In this document: piece after piece, positions 1 to 7,046 of the stretch
How positions within the stretch are numbered: position 1 is the first letter of the stretch
How the letters are laid out: each line of letters begins with the position of its first letter
Assembly: GCA_019246575.1 (NCBI GenBank)
Contig: JAFAQG010000231.1
Span: 1 to 7,734, forward strand
DNA: 7,734 bases
Direction: 5' to 3'
DNA from: Acidobacteriaceae bacterium
Lineage (GTDB): Bacteria; Acidobacteriota; Terriglobia; Bryobacterales; Bryobacteraceae
Made by a program: the position numbers and the translations under genes
Notes under the pieces: model-generated
Told to the model about the DNA's origin: nothing
The model's input: only the letters and a program-made list of their open reading frames with translations
Database searches by the model: none

Positions 1-58
1 TCTCGCTTCGATCTAACAGCGCAACAATAACACCGGTATCCAGGAGAACGGGTTTCAC
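1..58 (-). CDS. vapC: VapC-like PIN-domain toxin, N-terminal fragment cut by window edge
   Basis: Only the first 19 codons are visible, starting at a GTG (58-56) and reading VKPVLLDTGVIVALLDRSE. The LLDTGVIVALLD stretch is the characteristic first strand and loop of PIN-domain ribonucleases; Asp7 would be the first metal-binding acidic residue. Family knowledge: VapC toxins are Mg-dependent endoribonucleases cleaving tRNA or rRNA and are neutralised by a VapB partner encoded just upstream. The GTG overlaps the TGA of the antitoxin gene as GTGA, so translation is probably coupled. The rest of the gene lies left of the window, so intactness and the other active-site acidic residues cannot be judged. 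Confidence 0.8.
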   Translation of the reverse strand, partial: MKPVLLDTGVIVALLDRSE

Positions 59-285
59 CCCCCGAATCCTCTCAGATGTTTCTTGTTCGAGCCCAGATCG
101 GAGATGCCGGAGGAAAACTCTCCCAAACCGGTGATGCGGGGCCGGCGTCCTGCGAATTGAGAGGACGCCATGCGGCGAAGCGCCTCGCGCACCACGCGCG
201 ATGGACTCCAGCCGAGGTTTCGCACGAGCTGGGCAAGATGGCGGCGGCTCGCCTCGTCGAGTCTCGCCTGCACAGTCGATCTCAT
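55..285 (-). CDS. vapB: VapB-like ribbon-helix-helix antitoxin
   Basis: A 76-aa protein starting MRSTVQARLDE. The N-terminal strand (about residues 2-8) followed by two helices, with GWSPSRVVREALRRM (about 25-39) as the turn and second helix, is the usual ribbon-helix-helix DNA-binding fold. The C-terminal part contains GLGEFSSGISDLGSNK, a segment seen in antitoxins paired with PIN toxins that probably wraps the toxin. The frame is open up to a GTG at 345, but the ATG at 285 is preferred: the 20 extra residues do not look like the family, and the paired palindromes at 294-321 would then lie just upstream of the start. No strong Shine-Dalgarno precedes this ATG. It overlaps the toxin gene by 4 bp (GTGA), and such antitoxins usually repress their own operon. 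Confidence 0.85.
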   Translation of the reverse strand: MRSTVQARLDEASRRHLAQLVRNLGWSPSRVVREALRRMASSQFAGRRPRITGLGEFSSGISDLGSNKKHLRGFGG

Positions 286-293
286 CCAACTGG

Positions 294-329
294 TGTAATA
301 CAACAGCACAGATGTAGTACAGCACAGAT
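294..329. promoter_or_regulatory. Candidate VapB operator: two TGTA-n-TACA palindromes within a direct repeat
   Basis: Two 9-bp palindromes, tgtaataca (294-302) and tgtagtaca (313-321), have centres 19 bp apart, and each is followed by acagcacagat (303-313 and 319-329, identical 11-mers). They lie 9 to 44 bp upstream of the antitoxin ATG and just past the stop codon of the 508-aa gene. Tandem short palindromes upstream of a ribbon-helix-helix antitoxin gene are what an autoregulatory operator would look like, with one dimer per palindrome. Binding is inferred. I could not assign clear -35 and -10 boxes. Confidence 0.5.
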
Positions 330-345
330 AGCTGAACCGCGACAC

Positions 346-1872
346 CTAACGCGGCTCATGTACGCACTCGAACCGGATATTGTGCTGCTGGTTCACTAGC
401 GCCCAACTCAACCTCGGGTCCGGACGCAACGGGTCCTTCAAGTTCTGTAACGCCGTCGTCTCGAAGCAGACAGGACCGGTTCCCGCAACCACAACCTGCC
501 CGCTATCGCTCGTCATCTGAACCCATTTCCGACCGGGTGCGAAGTAATCGAGATACCAGTCATCGGGACTGAATGCGGCGTAATACACAGTCGCATTCCG
601 CGGCAGCTGTTTATCGATCTCCACCGCCAGGCTGAGCACCGGGTCCGCTGATACGTGCGCGTGCGGCCAAATAAACGCGCCGAAGTTCCATGCCACAAGC
701 GCGAGGACAAAGGCCGCGGCAACGCGCGAGGGGAGCCGAGGCAAGCCGTATGCGCCAATGAGCAGCACAATCGCCGGCCAGAGAAAAAGTTTGTGAAACG
801 CGCTGCCCGGGTCCCAGCTCGCGAGAAATATAGCCGGCGCTAGCAGCCACATCCAGAGCACTGTCAAGTCCTTACGATCTGTCTTAAGCGGCTCGTTTCT
901 CGGCACATGTCCCCGCGCCAGAACCATGCCCGCGCTCACGGCTGCAACGCAGACGGTAAGCGACACCCACATCGGCCAGGACGAGAACTCTTCTATCAGC
1001 GCGAGCTTGCCGCCCGCGAAGAGCTTCACGCAGCTAGCGATATTTGCGCCGATCAGCTGTCCCAGAGATCTCGTAAATCCCGAGTCCGACGCATAGCTTC
1101 TCGCCCAGGAGATAAGGCCTGAGTGACGCGGCCCAAAACGTGCCCGATAACACCACCAGTACACAACCCACACACAGGTGATTGTCGCTATGATGTACGC
1201 GGCGAAGCGTACGATTCGGACCCTTACCGGCCGCCTGTTGTCGAGAGCAAGCGTGAGCAGGATCGGCGCATAAGCGAATACTGCCAGCTCGTGAAACAGC
1301 ATCGCGGTCGTATGACATACGCCGCAAAGCACAACATTCGACCGGGCACTCGTCAGCGAGGCAATCGCAACCAGGATCAATAAATTTGAAATGACGTAAG
1401 CGTCCGCATCCGTCGAAAATTTCCACCAGGTCGCGCCAAACGCAAACAGTGCCGCGCATAGCCATCCAACTTTTTCCGATCCCGTGAAGCGCCGCGCAAG
1501 AATAAAAACCACGTACGCCGAAATGCTGCTGAGCACCGCGTTTGCAACCTGAAGGGCGCTGATGGCCCGCAGCATCAGCCCGCAGTCGAGCGCGGCGGAA
1601 TAGAGCAGGTATCCGGCCGGCGAATACAGTAAGTGATTCGCGTGGAATAATTCGCCAACTGGAATCTGATGCTGCTGTGCTTGCTCTATTCGCAACGAGA
1701 ACAGCACACCATCCCAATAGTAGCTGCGTGTAGGTAAACCCAGGTACAAACCGAAGATTACGCCGCACAGTAGAATTGGAAACCAGCGGTGGCTCACACG
1801 CCCCAGCAGCTTAGCACGTGCGCTGAAAACCGCCCGTGTTAGATGCGAGATAGTTCGAACCGCGTCCGCCAA
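346..1872 (-). CDS. Polytopic membrane protein, GT-C glycosyltransferase-like
   Basis: A 508-aa integral membrane protein with roughly ten or more hydrophobic segments, e.g. about 31-47, 109-126, 137-150, 160-175, 198-210, 223-240, 300-318, 337-352, 362-376 and 386-402, then a soluble C-terminal domain of about 100 residues. The first external loop has YYWDGVLFSL (51-60, Asp54), followed by HANHLLYSPAGYLLY (77-91) and DADAY (155-159). An acidic residue in the first loop after helix 1 is typical of GT-C enzymes (ArnT/PMT type) that take sugars from polyprenyl-phosphate donors. That class is inferred from topology; substrate unknown. Start is uncertain: TTG at 1872 overlaps the upstream glycosyltransferase by 34 bp with GGAG too close; GTG at 1797 (codon 26) has GGGG a few bases upstream. 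It follows the GlfT2-like pseudogene on the same strand, probably one transcript. No internal lesion seen. Confidence 0.7.
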   Translation of the reverse strand: MADAVRTISHLTRAVFSARAKLLGRVSHRWFPILLCGVIFGLYLGLPTRSYYWDGVLFSLRIEQAQQHQIPVGELFHANHLLYSPAGYLLYSAALDCGLMLRAISALQVANAVLSSISAYVVFILARRFTGSEKVGWLCAALFAFGATWWKFSTDADAYVISNLLILVAIASLTSARSNVVLCGVCHTTAMLFHELAVFAYAPILLTLALDNRRPVRVRIVRFAAYIIATITCVWVVYWWCYRARFGPRHSGLISWARSYASDSGFTRSLGQLIGANIASCVKLFAGGKLALIEEFSSWPMWVSLTVCVAAVSAGMVLARGHVPRNEPLKTDRKDLTVLWMWLLAPAIFLASWDPGSAFHKLFLWPAIVLLIGAYGLPRLPSRVAAAFVLALVAWNFGAFIWPHAHVSADPVLSLAVEIDKQLPRNATVYYAAFSPDDWYLDYFAPGRKWVQMTSDSGQVVVAGTGPVCFETTALQNLKDPLRPDPRLSWALVNQQHNIRFECVHEPR

Positions 1873-3591
1873 CTCTCCGCGCTTGAGAGCTCAGCATGTG
1901 CGCTCTTCCATAGAGCCGCCGCGCGGCGATGTTTCATCGCATACCGGAACACGGTTCGAAGCGCGTGAATGCCGTGCACCCAAGTCTTCGAGAGCGAGTA
2001 CGTAAAACGCAGGAAATACCGATTGTCGCTGGTCAGTACGTACGAACGGCCCAGCGGCATGAAATCCAGCGGCATCTCCGCAGTGACAATGCATTCTCGG
2101 CCCGCGGCATTGCTCTTCGGAAATCCCCTCAGAATTCTGATAGCGGAACTCAGCAACCGCAGACGCACCAGTGTTGGGTCATGCCGGTATCTGTCGGAGG
2201 CGAGCGGCATCTCCGGCCGCCGCGAAAGTTCTTCCGCCATATGCCGGTCCACCAACGCCCTGAGCCGGCCTTGTTTTTCGGCTGCGTCTTCGTCCATTAC
2301 TTCCGGCCCGCGAAGGAAATCCTCCAGACCGAGCTGTAAACACACCGTCTGACCCCAGAAACTGACGCAGCACCGCGCGAGGTTTCGCCGGTTGCAACCG
2401 GTGCGGATACAGGCTCGCGAAAATCGCCCAGTTTCGAGCGTCGTAGTAGCTAAACCTGCATGGCCGTTTCGCAATGTACGGCTCATGCCAGATCGAGACC
2501 GGCGGCAGGACAACTGTTCTCATCCCTGCTTCCGTGAGCCGGATCCCATACTCCACGTCGTCCACGTGAATAAATGTCGGCATCGAAAATCCGAAGAGGC
2601 GAAAACTTTCGGCGGGGAAGATTGTGAACCACCAGCCGTTGAAATCGCACGTCGCCACGCTCGCAAATGCCGCCAGTGACTTGCTAGGCGCAAGCTCGAC
2701 ATTCCGATGGTTGGCATACATGCGATTGTTCTGCACTCGCCCGCCGGCATCGAAGATTCTGTTCCGATGGAACACATCCACCATCTGGCCGCCGGTCACC
2801 ACTGAATCGTTTGCGAAACGTATAAATGAAACCGCGGTACGAACGACGCCGGCATCCAGTTCGACATCGTCGTCCAAGAACAGAATATGACTGCACTCGC
2901 CGGCATCCAATAGTTCCATCGCAGCGCGGGCGAACCCTCCGGATCCTCCCTCATTCCGTTGCTCGATTACTTGCAACAGTCGGTATTGCCGTTTTTGTAA
3001 ATCACGGAACCGACTCGAATCCAATGGCTCGCCTTGATTGACGACCACGATCTTTGAGATCGAAGCATCGGGCGCGACCCGAGCCAAGCCCTCCACTGTA
3101 CGCAACACAGATGCGGCCCGGTTGTAACTGCAAATTGCCACTCCGAGCGATACTTCTCGCAATGGTTCGGTACTCGTACTCCAGGAAATTTTGTCCAATC
3201 TCAGCGGTCGGTCTGCCGCGTAGATTTCAATGTAGAGGCGGCCCGGCGCGCCGGCTACGGGATCTTCGAGCCTTATTCGTACCGCAGACTGTGTGGCGCG
3301 GTCCAGATTGACGAATTCGCAGCAAAGGCGGCAAGACGATCCATCCGCCCGCTCGCGAAACACACGGCACCACAGCCTGCCTCGCCCCTCGAATACGACA
3401 TCAGTGGTTCGGATTGCGGTGTTTTCAACCCAATACGACTCATAGAAACTATTGAAAAACGTGTTAAGCGAGATCTGCGCGAATGCTTCGCTCCATAATC
3501 CGTTCGCGCTGCAACGTACATCGCCGGCGAATTAACGCACATACAACTGCTGTGTGTCGGACGAGCACGGCATCAAGAACTGCTGAAGAAC
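1839..3591 (-). pseudogene. GlfT2-like GT2 glycosyltransferase, broken by a stop and a frameshift
   Basis: Read across three segments, this is a protein of about 580 aa resembling the galactofuranosyltransferase GlfT2 (about 640 aa in mycobacteria), a cytosolic enzyme that polymerises UDP-galactofuranose. The N-terminal segment (LQQFLMP...LYVR) ends at TAA 3534-3532, and the same frame resumes with ISLNTFFNSFYESYW, the beta-rich N-terminal domain. The GT2 domain follows: VAICSYNR, NEGGSGGFARAAMELL, ILFLDDDVELD (metal-binding DDD near 2866-2874), TGGQMVD, FIHVDDVEYGIR and IWHEPY. After VLRQFLG the match moves to another frame at a CCCC tract (GGGG on the coding strand, 2353-2356); with one G fewer it reads LGQTVCLQLGLEDFLRG and runs to TAA at 1841-1839. 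No ATG, GTG or TTG lies in frame between the TAA and GTG 3363. The start is unresolved: ATG 3573 is possible, but LQQFL lies upstream of it. As read, the gene cannot give one complete protein; sequencing error remains possible. Confidence 0.8.
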
Positions 3592-3894
3592 AGTGCGTGC
3601 CGCCGGAACGGGAAACGGCCGATTATGTTAGCTGGACTCACGTCTTTTCGCGGGCTGGTGTAAGTTGGAATGTATTCACTCGCGACGTGAGAGGGCGGAC
3701 CCTGCGGGCGCTCACGAAAGGTTACGCACCCGGCCGTCGCTTGTTATTGGACACTGCACGAAGGTAATTGCGAATACGCAATAATACCGACCGTGCGACG
3801 CCCGAGAGAGCGGGCTCCACGCACACGCAATATTACGTAGTACTTACAATGAACTGGGTGCGTCCCAACATTCAGCGTCTGAACAGAGCTGTTA
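3592..3894. other. Gene-free gap between divergent glycosyltransferases
   Basis: About 300 bp separate the N-terminus of the minus-strand GlfT2-like pseudogene from the ATG of the plus-strand GT4 gene, so promoters for both should lie here. The right part (about 3760-3850) is more AT-rich than the coding sequence and holds short symmetric elements: ATTGCG-aata-CGCAAT (3767-3782), GCCCG-agagag-CGGGC (3800-3815), and a direct repeat acgcaata (3776-3783 and 3825-3832). No convincing -35/-10 pair with standard spacing was found, and no protein or RNA gene is recognised. Confidence 0.5.
3767..3782. repeat. Perfect inverted repeat, possible regulator site
   Basis: attgcg (3767-3772), a 4-base spacer aata, then cgcaat (3777-3782) form a perfect 16-bp dyad in the gap between the divergent glycosyltransferase genes, about 110 bp upstream of the GT4 start. 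The half-site extended by flanking bases (acgcaata) recurs at 3825-3832. A dyad of this size suits a dimeric helix-turn-helix regulator better than a terminator, as no T-run follows. It is short enough to occur by chance. Confidence 0.25.
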
Positions 3895-5456
3895 ATGCGA
3901 ATTGTTTTGTATAACTTTGTGCAACCGGATGACTCCGTTTCAAAACAGGGTGGCGGCGTCGCGATTTACCAGAGAAACCTCATTAACGCACTGCGAGAGC
4001 GAGGGCATGACGTAATTAGTCTGAGTTCCGGGGACCAATATACAGTACTGAGACCATATCCGCGCGTCCGGTACAGCACCGAACGCGGCATCCCGCGCGC
4101 CGTAATCCTAAATTCACCGATGTTTGCACCCGCGCACGCTGTTTTCTATGCCCTCGACCGTTACCATGATCCCGGTTTGGACCGCATAACCGCTGAGTTG
4201 AAGCGCAGGTTCGGCCATATAGACGTTTTTCATTTTCAGAACGTCGAAGGAATCACGGCCGGGTTCTTGCGCCAGGTGCGGGCGACATTTTCCGGCAGCC
4301 GCATTGTTTTTTCGGCGCATAATTACAACCTCGTTTGCCCGCAGGTGAACCTTTGGTTCCGCGAACACAAGGTGTGCGAAGACTACCGGGAGGGACGAGC
4401 ATGTGTAAATTGCCTCTTATCTGACGACCGTTCCAATGGGAATTCAGAGCTCGCAGGATTAAGAGTGTGCTTGACCAGTTAGGACTCGGCTGGTCAGGCC
4501 GGCGCTCCAGGGCCATTCAAATTGCGCTTCGCGCATACTTCTACATCGGACGCCGCGTAGCAAGGGACCCCGTCCCGCGACTCGTTCCGCCCGGGACCGA
4601 AAAAACTCTCGTCATCATGGAGGATAGGAAAGCCGCCCGGTATGCCCGCTTCCGGCAAACGAACATCGATCTGTGCGCATCTGTGTTCGACGTGGTTCTC
4701 GCGGTTTCCGAGCGATCGCGAAAGGTTCTCATCGATCGTGGCGTTCCCGCCGGGAAAATTGCCGTGTCTTACATCGGAACAGCGCATGCCAAGGTATTCG
4801 CACACGCGCAGCGGAAACGCAGCGTGGCGCCGGGACTCCATATCGCTTACCTCGGATACATGCGTGCGGGTAAAGGCTTCTTCTTCCTTGACTCCTTGTT
4901 CTCGATACCGGACCACCTTGCACGTGATATCAGCATCACCATCGCTGCACCGTTTCGAGGCGACGAGGTGGTCAACAGGTTAAAAGGGGTCGTGCATCGT
5001 TTCCGTAACATCATTCTTCACCGGGGCTATACGCACGCCACTCTCGATAAAGTCCTTGCGGGCGTCAATCTGGGCGTCGTGCCGGTGTTGTGGGAAGACA
5101 ACTTGCCCCAAGTCGCCATCGAAATTGTTTCTCGTGGCATCCCTATCCTGACCTCGGATCGCGGCGGGGCACAGGAGATCGCCGGAAATTCGGAGTTCGT
5201 GTTTGAGGCGGGCTCGATGCGCGCGTTCTGCGCAAAAGTCGAAGAAATTGCCACAGGCCGGCTGCCGCTGGCGCGTTTTTGGCGTCATTCCTCGCGGATT
5301 TTCTCAATGGATGCACACGTGGATGACCTATTGAGTTACTACCGCGGCGATGTTGGCCCTGCAGCATTGCCCGCATGCTCCGACTCGCGACCTCACGCCG
5401 AGCCGCTTGCATTGCACGATTACGCGCTCGAGGCGAGCAGGCGGAGCGATGCTTGA
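3895..5456 (+). pseudogene. GT4-type glycosyltransferase split by a frameshift
   Basis: Two overlapping frames make one GT4 (GT-B fold) enzyme of about 520 aa. The first (3895-4482) starts MRIVLYNFV and carries QGGGVAIYQRNLINALRERG (18-37, acceptor-side glycine loop), HIDVFHFQN, and SAHNYNLVCPQ (140-150) with Cys161, Cys170 and Cys173. It then stops early at TAG. The second frame takes over at about 4441 (EFRARRIKSVLDQLGLGW) and holds the donor-side domain: LHIAYLGYMRAGKG, then WEDNLPQVAIEIVSRGIPIL (from 5091), the counterpart of the GT4 nucleotide-sugar ExE region, then SDRGGAQEI. One extra G in the GGG at 4438-4440 would join the frames as RSNGEFRARR. No classical slippery heptamer is visible, so programmed frameshifting is unlikely. 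Probable role: adding a sugar from an NDP-sugar to a lipid-linked surface-glycan precursor; sugar unknown. The start has only a weak AGAG upstream. Confidence 0.8.
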
Positions 5457-5781
5457 TCCTGTAACGAACCTTCCTTCGGAAATTAGCTCGCCAAGTCTCA
5501 GAGATAACTCTTTGGACGCACTCTACGGCTCCATTCTGGCGGTTGAGTCGGTTCTCGGTCTATTGCTCGCCCATCAAGCTTTGACGGATACAGATCCGGC
5601 GGCGTCGCTTCGATCATTGCGGCTTCGAATACAGGCACTCCACGAGGCTCAGATAGCTACCAGGTACGGAACTGGAGCGGAGCAAATCGCCGATGCGGTG
5701 CAAGATTCCTTAGACTCAATCTTCCACCGTGCCCAGCAGTTGCTCCACTCGGCGTCACCCGATATGCAGCCGAAGAGATAA
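5449..5781 (+). CDS. Small helical protein of unknown function
   Basis: A 110-aa protein starting MLDPVTNLPSEI; I do not recognise the family. Most of it appears helical: a fairly hydrophobic segment SILAVESVLGLLLAHQAL (about 28-45), then charged amphipathic helices (SLRSLRLRIQALHEAQ, and DAVQDSLDSIFHRAQQLL). No cysteines, signal peptide or catalytic motif are apparent. The ATG lies 8 bp inside the end of the GT4 reading frame (ATGCTTGA) with GGAG just upstream at 5443-5446, so it is probably translationally coupled. The frame is open upstream to 5350, but that part overlaps the GT4 C-terminus and does not look like protein. It could belong to the glycan operon, or be transcribed with rlmI, which begins 24 bp downstream. 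Confidence 0.6.
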   Translation: MLDPVTNLPSEISSPSLRDNSLDALYGSILAVESVLGLLLAHQALTDTDPAASLRSLRLRIQALHEAQIATRYGTGAEQIADAVQDSLDSIFHRAQQLLHSASPDMQPKR

Positions 5782-5805
5782 TGCTTACTCCTCTGCTCTA
5801 GACCG

Positions 5806-6975
5806 ATGCCGCCCTTGCGCACTGTCCGGGTGAATCGCAAGGCGGCCGATCGCATCCAATCCGGACACCTGTGGATCTTCGCGAGCGACATTCTCGACCG
5901 CGGCGAAGCGCAGGCCGGAGATGCGGTTCGCGTTATCGACTTCAAAGGCCGAGCGCTCGGAACTGCTCATTACAGTTCGAGTTCCCAAATCAGCCTGCGT
6001 CTGCTGAGCTCGCGCATCGAGGTCATCGACGAAGAATTTCTGCGCACGCGCATCGAAGCTGCCTCCGAGTACCGGAAGCGTGTCGTCCATGATTCCGACA
6101 GCTATCGCCTCGTTCACGCCGAAGGCGACCTTCTGCCGGGATTGATCGTCGATCGCTATTCCGAATGGCTGGTCGTACAACTGCTCGATCAGGGCATGGA
6201 CCGTTTGGCGAACGAGATCGCAACCGTATTAAACCACCTGCTGCAGCCGCGTGGAATCGTGGCCCGCAACGATGTTCCCGTACGTGCAAAAGAGAATCTC
6301 CCGCTAGAGGTACGAGTCGTCGCGGGCGAGGTCTCTGAACACGTGCTTATTCACATGAACGGCCTTACCTGGCGCGCAGATCTCATCCATGGTCAGAAAA
6401 CGGGCGTTTTTCTGGATCAGCGCGAAAACTACGTCGCGGCACGGCGCTATGCGCACGGCCGTGCGCTTGACTGCTTTACAGGTACGGGCGGATTCGCGCT
6501 CCATCTTGCATCCGTCTGCGAGTCTGTTGATGCGCTCGACAGCTCTGCGGCCGCCCTTCAGCTCGCAGACCAGAACGCAGCAGCAAATAGTCTACCGAAT
6601 GTCAGGTTTCAGCAGGCTGACGTTTTGGAATACCTGCCGGGCCTCGTTGCCGCCCACCGCTCATTCGACATCATCGTTGTCGATCCGCCCGCGTTCACAA
6701 AGTCTCGCTCTACTCTGGAAGGCGCGGCTCGCGGTTACAAAGAAATTAACCTTCGCGCCTTACGGCTCCTCGAAACCGGCGGCGTTCTGGTCAGCTGCTC
6801 GTGCTCTCATCACATGAGCGAGGCGCATCTGCTCGAAATCATCGCTGCTGCCGCTCTCGATTGCCGCAAGCAACTCCGCGTGGTCGAGCGGCGCACGCAA
6901 GCACAAGATCACCCTATCTTGCTTACCGTTCCTGAGACGCATTATCTGAAATGCCTGATTTTCGAAGTACTCTGA
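5806..6975 (+). CDS. rlmI: RlmI-like 23S rRNA (cytosine-C5) methyltransferase
   Basis: Intact 389-aa protein, close to the 396 aa of E. coli RlmI, which makes m5C1962 in 23S rRNA with S-adenosylmethionine. Residues 1 to about 75 form the PUA RNA-binding domain (SGHLWIFASDI, DFKGRALGTAHYSSSSQI). The central region has EGDLLPGLIVDRY (106-118) and GQKTGVFLDQRENY (196-209). The Rossmann methyltransferase domain has motif I LDCFTGTGGFALH (221-233), VDPPAF (292-297) and SCSCSHHM (330-337), whose cysteine would be the catalytic nucleophile by family analogy; QDHP (367-370) and HYLKCLIF (379-386) close it. Family members differ in target base, so the exact site is inferred. No strong Shine-Dalgarno is seen before the ATG, 24 bp after the small upstream gene. 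Confidence 0.92.
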   Translation: MPPLRTVRVNRKAADRIQSGHLWIFASDILDRGEAQAGDAVRVIDFKGRALGTAHYSSSSQISLRLLSSRIEVIDEEFLRTRIEAASEYRKRVVHDSDSYRLVHAEGDLLPGLIVDRYSEWLVVQLLDQGMDRLANEIATVLNHLLQPRGIVARNDVPVRAKENLPLEVRVVAGEVSEHVLIHMNGLTWRADLIHGQKTGVFLDQRENYVAARRYAHGRALDCFTGTGGFALHLASVCESVDALDSSAAALQLADQNAAANSLPNVRFQQADVLEYLPGLVAAHRSFDIIVVDPPAFTKSRSTLEGAARGYKEINLRALRLLETGGVLVSCSCSHHMSEAHLLEIIAAAALDCRKQLRVVERRTQAQDHPILLTVPETHYLKCLIFEVL

Positions 6976-6979
6976 TTGC

Positions 6980-7030
6980 ACCGCTCTTTGGCTCGTGACG
7001 TTAACCGAGCCGCGACCCGGAGGGAGCGGT
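6980..7030. terminator. Nested inverted repeat between convergent genes, possible bidirectional terminator
   Basis: An outer pair accgctc (6980-6986) with gagcggt (7024-7030) encloses an inner pair ggctcg (6990-6995) with cgagcc (7006-7011) around a 10-base loop. Both pairs are perfect. The element starts 4 bases after the rlmI stop codon and ends 16 bases short of the selB stop on the other strand, where a shared terminator is expected. Neither strand has a T-run after the stem, so it is not a canonical intrinsic terminator; a role as an RNA 3'-end stabiliser is equally possible. Confidence 0.4.
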
Positions 7031-7046
7031 CCTGTTCGGCATTCTC

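Noticed and set aside
286..345. Antitoxin start at GTG 345 (96 aa)
   Set aside because: The extra 20 residues do not resemble the ribbon-helix-helix N-terminus and would place the paired palindromes inside the coding region.
1034..1768. Minus-strand 244-codon frame inside the membrane-protein gene
   Set aside because: It is a long shadow frame: the 508-aa frame has clear membrane segments, while this one is rich in Arg and Cys without pattern.
3532..3534. Stop-codon recoding (selenocysteine) as the explanation for the interrupted GlfT2-like gene
   Set aside because: The stop is TAA, not TGA, and the gene also carries an unrelated frameshift.
3483..3767. Plus-strand 94-codon open frame covering the gap between the divergent glycosyltransferases
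   Set aside because: Its first part is antisense to the GlfT2-like N-terminus. The product is arginine-rich with no recognisable motif, and no clear ribosome binding site precedes it.
3800..3815. GCCCG-agagag-CGGGC as an intrinsic terminator
   Set aside because: The stem is only 5 bp with no T-run, and it lies upstream of a gene rather than after one.
4431..4450. Programmed -1 ribosomal frameshift in the GT4 gene
   Set aside because: No X XXY YYZ slippery heptamer is present in the zero frame around AAT GGG AAT.
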